From NCBI GenBank assembly GCA_017609085.1, contig JAFCEO010000004.1, forward strand, positions 1 through 43,120: a stretch of 43,120 bases of DNA, in the 5' to 3' direction. A model generated the notes under the pieces. It had not been told where the DNA came from, did not search any database, and was given only the letters and a program-made list of their open reading frames with translations. The position numbers and the translations under genes were made by a program. Below are positions 17,029 through 25,685 of this stretch, piece by piece (the stretch's first letter is position 1; the number at the start of each line of letters is the position of its first letter). This stretch comes from Candidatus Pacearchaeota archaeon (GTDB lineage: Archaea > Nanobdellota > Nanobdellia > Pacearchaeales > GW2011-AR1).

Positions 17029-20000
17029 ATGGAAAATTTAGAATCCCAACATTTAGATAAAATGGATAAAAAGGTGCAAAGAAAACATTTGCTTGTAAAA
17101 AAGTATCTTCAAGAGCACAGTTTAGTTGAATCAAATATCACTTCTTTTAATGATTTTATTGAAGAAAGAATGCAACAAATTGTTAATGAGTTAAATGATT
17201 CTTTAGAGAAAGAAGATGTTGAAATTAAATTAGGAAGAATAAGAGTAGAGAAGCCAAACATAATCGAAGCTGATGGTAGTCAAAAGTTAATAACCCCTGC
17301 AGAAGCTATGCTTAGAAACCTTACTTATTCTGCACCTGTCTATCTTGAAATAACAGTTAAACAAGAAGGACAAATAGAAAGTCATGACGTAGAAATTGGG
17401 AGAATCCCTGTTATTGTCAAAAGTAAAGTGTGTAATACTTATGGAATGTCAAAAGAAGAACTTGAAAAAAACTACATAGACCCTCTTGACCCAGGAGGAT
17501 ATTTTATTATTAATGGAAATGAGAGAGTAATTGTTATGACAGAAGATTTGGCTGCTAACCAACCGTTTATAGAAAAATCGAGAGGAAAATTAATGCTAAG
17601 GTTGTTCTCGCAAAGAGGAAGTTACAGGATACCTCTTTCTATATCTGAGACAAATGAAGGAATACTTGAAATTAGTTTTTCAAGATTCAGGAATATTCCT
17701 GCCATGATTATGCTAAAGGCTTTAGGATTAACCAGAGAAGATAAGATATCCGAATTGATAGGGAAAGAAACGGATAGTTTAATTGTTAATTTATATGAAT
17801 ATGCAACCATCAAAACACCTGAAGAAGCAATGATGAAAATCGCCGAAATAACAGCTTTACAAGGAACAAAAAAAGAGATACTCGATAGAATTAAACAAAG
17901 AATTGACTCTTACTTCTTACCTCACATAGGATTAACCAAAGAATATAGGAAAGAAAAAGCAACTAGCTTATGTAAGTTTATAAAGCAATTTTTAATAGCT
18001 AAAGAGAATCCTGAAGTCTTGACAGACAAAGACCACTATGCAAATAAAAGAGTCAGATTGAGTGGTGATTTATTAGCTGACCTATTTAGAGTTAATCTAA
18101 ATATTTTGGTAAGAGACATACAACATAGTTTACAAAAAATTTCCAAAAGAAAAAAGTTTTACAGTATAAAAACAATAGCAAAATCCACTTTATTCAGCCA
18201 CAGAATTGAATCGGCTATAGCAACAGGAAACTGGATTGGAGAGAGGACAGGAGTAACACAAAATATGGACAAAACTAATTATCTTGCTATTCTTTCACAA
18301 TTGCAAAGAGTTTCTTCTATGTTGCCTGGAGAGCAAGAAAATTTTCTTGCTAGAACATTACATCCAACACATTATGGAAGATTTTGTCCCGTCGAAACAC
18401 CAGAAGGAACAGAAATTGGTCTAAGAAAGAACTTGGCAATTTTGTCTAAAATTTCCACAGCTGTTTCATTAGATGAAGACAAATTTTTGAGTATTTTACA
18501 AGAATTAGGGATGGATAAAGAAAAAGGCAAGATAGATATATTTTACAATGGAAGATTCATAGGACATGTAGATGAGCATGAGAAATTTATTTCGCAGTTG
18601 AGAGAAAAAAGAAGGCATGGAGAATTGCCCATAGAAACAAGTATCAGATATGATAAATACCTCAATACAATATCAATTTCAACTGAAATAGGAAGGGTTT
18701 TAAGACCATTAATTATAGTCGATAATGGGGTCCCCAGACTAAAAGATGAGCATCTTGTTCTAATAGAGGAAGAAAAAATGAAGTGGGATGATTTATTGAG
18801 GCAAGGAATTATAGAATACTTAGACGCTGCAGAAGAGGAAAATGCGTTAGTTGCACTAAGCAAAGAAGAATTAAAACCAGAACATACACACTTAGAAATA
18901 GATAGTATTGATTTGTTCGGATTAGTTACAAGTCTTGTTCCTTATGCAAATCACGACCAAAGTTCAAGATTAAATAGAGGAAGTAAAACACAAAAACAGG
19001 CTCTCGGTCTTTATTCTGCTAATTATTTATGTAGAGTAGATAGCGATGTAAGCATCTTACATTATCCTCAAAAACCGATAGTAAGGAGTTTTGTTTATGA
19101 CACTTTAAATATTTATCCGGCTGGACAAAATTTAGTAGTGGCTGTAATGACTTATGAAGGTTATAATACAGAAGATGCTATTATCTTAAATAAAGGGAGT
19201 GTCGATAGAGGGCTTGGCAGAAGTACTTACTTTAGACCTTATACAACAACAGAATTACATTATGCTGGTGGATTATCAGATGAAATTTGCATTCCTGATA
19301 AAGATACTGTCGGTTACAGAACAGAAGAAAGCTATCGTTTTTTAGAAGATGATGGGATAGTTTACCCTGAAGCAAAATTGAATGAAGGAGAAGTAGTTAC
19401 AGGAAAAGTTTCTCCTCCAAAATTTTTATCTGAAGCAAGAGAAATAACTATTAGAACAAAAAAAGAATCAAGTTCTGTGATAAAGCAAGAAGAAAAAGCA
19501 ACTATTGATGCAGTATTCATAACAACAGATTTTGAAGGAAACAAAATAGTGCAAGTGAGAACGAGAGATGAAAGAATTCCTGAGCTTGGAGATAAGTTCT
19601 CTACCTCCCATGGACAAAAAGGAGTTGTCGGCTTACTTGTTGAAGAAAATGACATGCCATTCACTTCAAGAGGAGTAAAACCTGACTTAATTTTTAATCC
19701 CCACGGAATTCCTTCAAGAATGACAGTTGGCTATCTGTTAGAATTATTAGCTGGAAAAGTTGGATGCTTAGCTGGCAGGGTAGTAGATGGAACAGCATTT
19801 TCGGGAGAAAGTAAGGAAGATTTAGAGAAAGAATTGGAAAAATTAGGCTTTAGATATGATGGAAAAGAAACATTGTATAATGGAATAACTGGAAAGATGA
19901 TGAAAGTTAAGATTTACATTGGAAATATGTATTATCTTAAACTGAAATATATGGTTGCAAATAAAATGCATGCGAGAGCTTCAGGAAAAGTCACTCTTCT

Positions 20001-20319
20001 CACAAGGCAACCCATAGAAGGAAGAGCTGTTGGAGGTGCTCTCAGATTAGGAGAAATGGAGCAACAAGCATTAGTAGCTCACGGTTCTGCTCTTTTACTT
20101 AAAGAAAGATACGATTCTGATAAAGTTATTGTACACATATGTGCAAAATGTGGAGCTATTGCTATTAATGATACAATTCATAACAAACTATTTTGTCCTG
20201 CTTGTAATAGTCAAGAAATAGAGTCAGTCGAAATGTCATATGCTTTCAAGTTGTTGGTGGAAGAACTTCAAGGCCTCCATATCATGACACATTTTGAATT
20301 AAAAAACAAATATGAATAA
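17029..20319 (+). CDS. rpoB: RNA polymerase subunit B (unsplit)
   Basis: 1096 aa; FIINGNERVIV, GRFCPVETPEGTEIGLRKNLA, GDKFSTSHGQKGV, RQPIEGRAVGGALRLGEMEQQALVAHG. Confidence 0.97.
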   Translation: MENLESQHLDKMDKKVQRKHLLVKKYLQEHSLVESNITSFNDFIEERMQQIVNELNDSLEKEDVEIKLGRIRVEKPNIIEADGSQKLITPAEAMLRNLTYSAPVYLEITVKQEGQIESHDVEIGRIPVIVKSKVCNTYGMSKEELEKNYIDPLDPGGYFIINGNERVIVMTEDLAANQPFIEKSRGKLMLRLFSQRGSYRIPLSISETNEGILEISFSRFRNIPAMIMLKALGLTREDKISELIGKETDSLIVNLYEYATIKTPEEAMMKIAEITALQGTKKEILDRIKQRIDSYFLPHIGLTKEYRKEKATSLCKFIKQFLIAKENPEVLTDKDHYANKRVRLSGDLLADLFRVNLNILVRDIQHSLQKISKRKKFYSIKTIAKSTLFSHRIESAIATGNWIGERTGVTQNMDKTNYLAILSQLQRVSSMLPGEQENFLARTLHPTHYGRFCPVETPEGTEIGLRKNLAILSKISTAVSLDEDKFLSILQELGMDKEKGKIDIFYNGRFIGHVDEHEKFISQLREKRRHGELPIETSIRYDKYLNTISISTEIGRVLRPLIIVDNGVPRLKDEHLVLIEEEKMKWDDLLRQGIIEYLDAAEEENALVALSKEELKPEHTHLEIDSIDLFGLVTSLVPYANHDQSSRLNRGSKTQKQALGLYSANYLCRVDSDVSILHYPQKPIVRSFVYDTLNIYPAGQNLVVAVMTYEGYNTEDAIILNKGSVDRGLGRSTYFRPYTTTELHYAGGLSDEICIPDKDTVGYRTEESYRFLEDDGIVYPEAKLNEGEVVTGKVSPPKFLSEAREITIRTKKESSSVIKQEEKATIDAVFITTDFEGNKIVQVRTRDERIPELGDKFSTSHGQKGVVGLLVEENDMPFTSRGVKPDLIFNPHGIPSRMTVGYLLELLAGKVGCLAGRVVDGTAFSGESKEDLEKELEKLGFRYDGKETLYNGITGKMMKVKIYIGNMYYLKLKYMVANKMHARASGKVTLLTRQPIEGRAVGGALRLGEMEQQALVAHGSALLLKERYDSDKVIVHICAKCGAIAINDTIHNKLFCPACNSQEIESVEMSYAFKLLVEELQGLHIMTHFELKNKYE

Positions 20320-20325
20320 AATCAA

Positions 20326-23300
20326 ATGCCAGAAATAATAAGAAAACAGGTTAAAAGTTTGAAATTTAGTTTACTTAGTCCGGAAAAGATTAAAAAAATT
20401 TCTGCAGCTAAAATTGTCACTCCTGAACTCTATGATGTTGACGGATATCCTGTTGATGGGGGTTTAATGGATTTAAGATTGGGAGCTATAGATCCAGGAG
20501 TAAGATGCAGAACCTGTGGAGGAAGATTGAAAGAGTGTTTAGGCCATCCTGGTTCCATAGAATTAGCGAGACCTGTCTTACATGTTAAGTATGTTCCACT
20601 TATAGAAATGTTCTTAAGATGTTTTTGTAAAAACTGTGGAAAAATTTTGTTGAAAGAGAAGGATATAAGTAAGCATAATATTGCAAAGAGAATCAAAAAA
20701 AGCAAAGATGTTAAAAAATGCCCTCATTGCAATACAACACAGGAAAAAATTAAGTTAAGTAAGCCAACAACTTTTTACATGGGAAAGAGTAGAATTTTCC
20801 CTACTGAAATCAGAGACTTTCTTGTGAAAATACCTGACGAGCAAGTCAAGTTAGTAGGAGTTAATCCGAAAACATGCAGGCCAGAATGGGCTGTTTTAAC
20901 CTTATTGTTAGTCCCGCCCGTTACTGTTAGACCAAGCATCACCTTAGAAAGTGGAGAGAGAAGTGAAGATGCCTTAACTCACAAATTATCGGACATAATA
21001 AGGGCCAACCAAAGATTGTGGGAGAATTTAAATGCGGGTGCTCCAAAAGTAATTATAGATGATTTATGGGATTTATTGCAATATCATGTCACAACTTTTT
21101 TTGATAATACAATAACAAGAATTCCTCCTGCAAGACATAGAAGTGGACAGCCATTAAAAACAATAACCGAAAGAATTAAAGGCAAAGAAGGAAGAATAAG
21201 ACATAATCTCGCTGGAAAAAGAGTTAATTTTTCTTCAAGATCTGTTATTTCTCCAGATCCTTTCATACACCTAAATGAAATTGGAGTTCCCCTTGAAGTA
21301 GCCAAAGTAATTACTGTCAAAGAAACGGTTAATAGTTTAAATATAGAGAGAATGAAAAAATTAATTTTAAAAAAAGATTATCCTGCAGCAAATTATGTAA
21401 TAAGACCTGACGGAAAAAGAAAAAGGATAACAGAAGATTTGAAAGAAGAAATTGTTAAAGAGCTACAACCGGGTTATATTGTAGAAAGACATTTGCAAGA
21501 CGGAGATGTTGTTCTCTTTAATAGACAGCCATCTTTGCATAGGCCAAGTTTAATGGCACATTTTGTTAGAGTGTTCCCCTACAAAACTTTCAGGTTACAC
21601 CCTGCAACTACTTTCCCATATAATGCTGACTTCGACGGTGATGAGATGAATATACACGGTCCACAAACAGAAGAAGCGAGAAGTGAAGCAAAGGTCTTAT
21701 TAGATGTAAAACAAAATTTAATATCTCCAAAAAATAATGCAAATCTTTTAGGTTGCATAGCAGACGCCATAACTGGAAATTATTTATTAAGTGCTACTAA
21801 GATAGGTAAAGAAGAAGCATCGCAAGTATTATATGAATCGGGGATAGAAAGCGAATTTGGAAAGAAAATTATTGAAGGAGAAGAAATCTTTTCTGAAACT
21901 TTACCAAAAATAACTTTCTCGATAAAAACTAAAGCATGCTTAGGAGAAGATTGCCCATATTACAAAAATTGTAAAAAGGAGAAATGTCCTAATAATGCCT
22001 ATCTCAGTATTAAAGAAGGAAAATTTTTATCTGGAGTAATAGATAAGAATACCTTTGGAGTAGAGGACGGACTTTTAATTAAACAATTGGATAAAATAGC
22101 AGGGAGAGAGGAAACTCTTGAAACAATAAGAAAAGTGTTTACACTAGGTACAACATATTTATCAAGAACCGGATTTACAATCTCCTTAAGAGATTTAAAT
22201 GTAAACGAAAAAACAAAAGAAGAAACAGAAAAGATAATTAAAGAAGCGGAAGAAAAAACCAATAAGATTATTGAAGCGTACTATAATGGAAGTTTAGAAC
22301 CTATTCCTGGAAAAGATAAAGAGGAGTCAAGAGAAATAAAAATTTTGCAAAGTTTAAATGAAGTAAGAACAAAAATTGGAAAAATTGTTAAAAAAGAATT
22401 TCCAAAAGAAAATCCAGTCAATACAATGATTCTTTCTGGAGCTGGAGGCAATATTCTAAATATCACTCAAATAGCTTGTTGTGTAGGGCAACAGGCGTTA
22501 TGGGCAAAGAGAATTAATCTTGGATACACAAATAGAACATTATCTTTTTTCAAAGAGCATGATTTGTCACCTGTTGCACACGGTTTTATTTATTCGTCAT
22601 ATATGGAAGGTCTAAAGCCATACGAATTTTTCTTCGGAGCTATAACAGGAAGAGACGCTCTTATGGATACTGCACTAAGAACTCCTAAATCTGGATATCT
22701 TTATAGAAGATTAGCTAATGCATTACAAGATTTAAAAGTGGAGTATGATGGAACTGTAAGAGACGCTTCGGGCAACATAGTTCAATTTGTTTATGGAGAC
22801 GATGGTTATGATGTTTCTGGTTTACATAAATTGAAAAAAATTTCCCCTGGAGAGGCTGTAGGGATAGTAACAGCCCAATCTTTTGGTGAACCTTCAACGC
22901 AAATGGCATTAAATGTCTTTCATTTTGCAGGTGTCCAAGAAATGCAGATAACTTTAGGACTTCCTAGATTAATAGAAATTTTCGATGCAAGAAAAAAGCC
23001 AAGTACTCCTCTGATGGAAATTTATCTTGATCAAGAACACAACAACGAAAAACAGGCAAAGATTATAGCAGAAAAAATTAGGGAAGTCAAGTTGAAGAAT
23101 ATTATTTCGGAAATAAAAATTAGTTTTTCAGAAAAGAAAATTGAAATAATCTTAGATAATAATGCAATTAAAGGAATTCATACTTCTCCTTCTACAATTT
23201 CACAAATTTTAAATGAAAAAGGATTCAAAAACAAGTTAAAAAAAGACTCATTAACTATAAATTTAGATAAGCAGGATTTTAAGGCTATCTATAGAATAAA

Positions 23301-23865
23301 GGAAAAGTTAAAAGAAGTAGTTGTTTCTGGAGTTAAAGGAATTGAACAAGTTTTAGTTGTAAAAAGAGACAAGAATTATGTAATTTTAACTGCAGGCTCA
23401 AATTTGCAAGACATTCTTAAAATTAAAGGAGTGAATAAAGAGAAAGTAATAACTAATGACATACACGAAATAGCGAGTGTTTTGGGTATAGAAGCCGCCA
23501 GAGAAGCAATAATGAGAGAGGTCAAGAAAGTTATAGAATCGCAAGGTTTGGACATAGATGATAGACATTTAAAATTGATTGCAGACGCAATGACTTCAAC
23601 AGGAGAGGTAAAAGGTATTACGAGAATGGGAATTATCTCTGATAAAAGAAGTATTCTGGCTAGAGCTTCTTTTGAGACTCCTATAAAACAATTTGTAGGA
23701 GCCACAATAAAAGCGTCAAAAGATGAATTAGCTTCAGTTATAGAAAATATAATCTTGAACCAACCAGTTCCTGTTGGAACAGGACTACCAGGACTAATGG
23801 TAAAAATTACAGGAAGTCTTGCAAAAAGCAAGAGAAAAGCAGAAGAAAATAAAAGAGAAAAATAG
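20326..23865 (+). CDS. rpoA: RNA polymerase subunit A, A' and A'' fused in one ORF
   Basis: 1179 aa; CRTCGGRLKECLGHPG, NADFDGDEMN, then A'' trigger-loop region GEPSTQMALNVFHFAGV in the same frame. Confidence 0.96.
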   Translation: MPEIIRKQVKSLKFSLLSPEKIKKISAAKIVTPELYDVDGYPVDGGLMDLRLGAIDPGVRCRTCGGRLKECLGHPGSIELARPVLHVKYVPLIEMFLRCFCKNCGKILLKEKDISKHNIAKRIKKSKDVKKCPHCNTTQEKIKLSKPTTFYMGKSRIFPTEIRDFLVKIPDEQVKLVGVNPKTCRPEWAVLTLLLVPPVTVRPSITLESGERSEDALTHKLSDIIRANQRLWENLNAGAPKVIIDDLWDLLQYHVTTFFDNTITRIPPARHRSGQPLKTITERIKGKEGRIRHNLAGKRVNFSSRSVISPDPFIHLNEIGVPLEVAKVITVKETVNSLNIERMKKLILKKDYPAANYVIRPDGKRKRITEDLKEEIVKELQPGYIVERHLQDGDVVLFNRQPSLHRPSLMAHFVRVFPYKTFRLHPATTFPYNADFDGDEMNIHGPQTEEARSEAKVLLDVKQNLISPKNNANLLGCIADAITGNYLLSATKIGKEEASQVLYESGIESEFGKKIIEGEEIFSETLPKITFSIKTKACLGEDCPYYKNCKKEKCPNNAYLSIKEGKFLSGVIDKNTFGVEDGLLIKQLDKIAGREETLETIRKVFTLGTTYLSRTGFTISLRDLNVNEKTKEETEKIIKEAEEKTNKIIEAYYNGSLEPIPGKDKEESREIKILQSLNEVRTKIGKIVKKEFPKENPVNTMILSGAGGNILNITQIACCVGQQALWAKRINLGYTNRTLSFFKEHDLSPVAHGFIYSSYMEGLKPYEFFFGAITGRDALMDTALRTPKSGYLYRRLANALQDLKVEYDGTVRDASGNIVQFVYGDDGYDVSGLHKLKKISPGEAVGIVTAQSFGEPSTQMALNVFHFAGVQEMQITLGLPRLIEIFDARKKPSTPLMEIYLDQEHNNEKQAKIIAEKIREVKLKNIISEIKISFSEKKIEIILDNNAIKGIHTSPSTISQILNEKGFKNKLKKDSLTINLDKQDFKAIYRIKEKLKEVVVSGVKGIEQVLVVKRDKNYVILTAGSNLQDILKIKGVNKEKVITNDIHEIASVLGIEAAREAIMREVKKVIESQGLDIDDRHLKLIADAMTSTGEVKGITRMGIISDKRSILARASFETPIKQFVGATIKASKDELASVIENIILNQPVPVGTGLPGLMVKITGSLAKSKRKAEENKREK

Positions 23866-23870
23866 AAAAA

Positions 23871-24293
23871 ATGCTCAGAACAACACTTGATATGAAGTTT
23901 ATAAGATATTTGAATTTATTTGAAAGAGTGGCAAAAGTGAGAGCCAGACATTGCTTCTGTTACAATTCGACAATAATTTTTCTTGTCCCAAAACAGGAAG
24001 TAGCTAAAGCCTTAGGGAATGGAGGAAAAAATATTAAAAAACTATCAGAAATTTTAGAGAAGAAAGTTAAAGTAATAGAAATGCCTTGTGTAAAAGAAGA
24101 TATAAAAAAATTCATTGAAGCAATAATCTATCCTGTAAAATTTAAGAGTATAGAAGTTAAGGATGATTGTGTTATAATAAGTGCCGGCATGCAAAGCAAA
24201 GCGACACTAATCGGAAGAAATAAAACCCGATTAAAAGAAATGAAAAATATTTTAAATGAACATTTTGGAATTAAAGAATTAAAGATTACTTAA
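23871..24293 (+). CDS. Archaeal NusA-like KH-domain protein
   Basis: 140 aa with KH-like ALGNGGKNIKKLSEIL and LIGRNKTRLKEMKNIL, located after rpoA. Confidence 0.85.
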   Translation: MLRTTLDMKFIRYLNLFERVAKVRARHCFCYNSTIIFLVPKQEVAKALGNGGKNIKKLSEILEKKVKVIEMPCVKEDIKKFIEAIIYPVKFKSIEVKDDCVIISAGMQSKATLIGRNKTRLKEMKNILNEHFGIKELKIT

Positions 24294-24378
24294 TTGATGA
24301 GATATATTAATTAAAATTAATAACATTTAAAAACTGCTTTTATTATGCTTAAATATTCTAAATAACTAATATGAGAAA

Positions 24379-24801
24379 ATGGGATTGATGAATGCAAGAA
24401 AACTTATTAAAAAAAGAAAAAAATTTAGATGGAAAGATAGAGCTTATAAAATTAGAACGCTCAATTTAGATGTGAAAGCAGATCCTTTGGAAGGTTCTTC
24501 TCAAGGAAAAGGGATTGTTGTAGAAAAAATCCAAAAAGAAGCCAAACAGCCAAATTCTGCTATGAGAAAATGTTGCAGAGTTCAGCTTATGAAAAATGGT
24601 AAACAAGTGACTGCATTTATTCCAGGAAATCTTGCTCAAAAATTTATTGATGAGCATGATGAAGTTATTATTGAAAGAATAGGTGGAAAACAAGGAAGAA
24701 GTAAAGGAGATATTCCAGGAGTAAGATTTCAGGTTATCAAAGTAAATGATCAGCCTTTAAAAATGTTAGTTAAAGGCAAGATTGAAAAAGGAAGAAGATA
24801 A
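24379..24801 (+). CDS. rpsL: Ribosomal protein uS12
   Basis: [29 protein letters not shown]. Confidence 0.95.
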   Translation: MGLMNARKLIKKRKKFRWKDRAYKIRTLNLDVKADPLEGSSQGKGIVVEKIQKEAKQPNSAMRKCCRVQLMKNGKQVTAFIPGNLAQKFIDEHDEVIIERIGGKQGRSKGDIPGVRFQVIKVNDQPLKMLVKGKIEKGRR

Positions 24802-24802
24802 A

Positions 24803-25051
24803 ATGAACTCTAATTTAAAAAAATTAATTGAAAACTCAAAAAAACGAATTGAAAATTTGCAACAAAATACATCAAGTAGAAAGTTTATTATTCTTCCAGA
24901 TGACTTTATCAATCTTTTAAATAGCGGCGTTTCTGCTGCTTTTTTAAATGAAGAATATTCAGAAGGAAATGTTACCCGGTATAGACATTACGCAATTTAT
25001 GAAGGAACAGTAATTCAATCTGATACCGAATATAAAATTAGTAATGAATAA
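24803..25051 (+). CDS. Hypothetical small protein (82 aa) between uS12 and uS7
   Basis: ATG directly after uS12 stop, stop just before the uS7 ATG; no family recognised. Confidence 0.7.
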   Translation: MNSNLKKLIENSKKRIENLQQNTSSRKFIILPDDFINLLNSGVSAAFLNEEYSEGNVTRYRHYAIYEGTVIQSDTEYKISNE

Positions 25052-25052
25052 A

Positions 25053-25649
25053 ATGAGTGGAATGAAAATTTTCGATATTTATTCAACAGAAAATGTTAAA
25101 GTAGAGGACCCTGGATTAAAACGTTATTTAAACCTAAATGAAAAACTTGTTTTAAGAACAGTTGGGAGAGCGAGGGAAAGATTTGCAAAAGCAAAAGTTA
25201 ATATTATTGAAAGATTGTCTAATTTGCTTGCTGTTCCAGGACACAGAGGAAAAAAACATAAGATAATAACAGGTCACTCTTCGGGAAAATACAGTAAAAA
25301 TATAAAGATTGTTTTAAAATGCTTAAAAATTATTGAAGAAAAAACAAAACAGAACCCTATTCAAGTTTTAGTTAAGGCAATAGTGAATGCCGCTCCCAGA
25401 GATGAGGTAACAGTAATAGAATATGGGGGAGCGAGATATCCTCAAGCTGTAGACATCTCTCCTTTAAGGAGGCTTAATATTTCCTTGAGAAACATAGTTC
25501 ATGGAGCTTATGATAAGGCTTTTAATAAAAAAACCAAAATAGAAGAGGCATTAGCTTCTGAAATTATCTTTGCAGCAGAAGGTAAAACAGAAAGTTTCGC
25601 TTTACAAAAGAAAAACGAATCAGAAAAACAGGCAGATTCTGCAAGATAA
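25053..25649 (+). CDS. rps7: Ribosomal protein uS7
   Basis: VRKAIVNAAPRDEVT-type core (VKAIVNAAPRDEVTVIEYGGARYPQAVDISPLRRLN); start trimmed from 25044. Confidence 0.93.
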   Translation: MSGMKIFDIYSTENVKVEDPGLKRYLNLNEKLVLRTVGRARERFAKAKVNIIERLSNLLAVPGHRGKKHKIITGHSSGKYSKNIKIVLKCLKIIEEKTKQNPIQVLVKAIVNAAPRDEVTVIEYGGARYPQAVDISPLRRLNISLRNIVHGAYDKAFNKKTKIEEALASEIIFAAEGKTESFALQKKNESEKQADSAR

Positions 25650-25685
25650 AATTTAAGAATAAATCATTCATAAACATAAATTAAG

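Noticed and set aside
21930-22020. Cys-rich insert in RpoA (CLGEDCPYYKNCKKEKC) as a novel metal site
   Set aside because: Similar Cys clusters occur at this place in other archaeal A' subunits, as far as I recall, so not treated as new.
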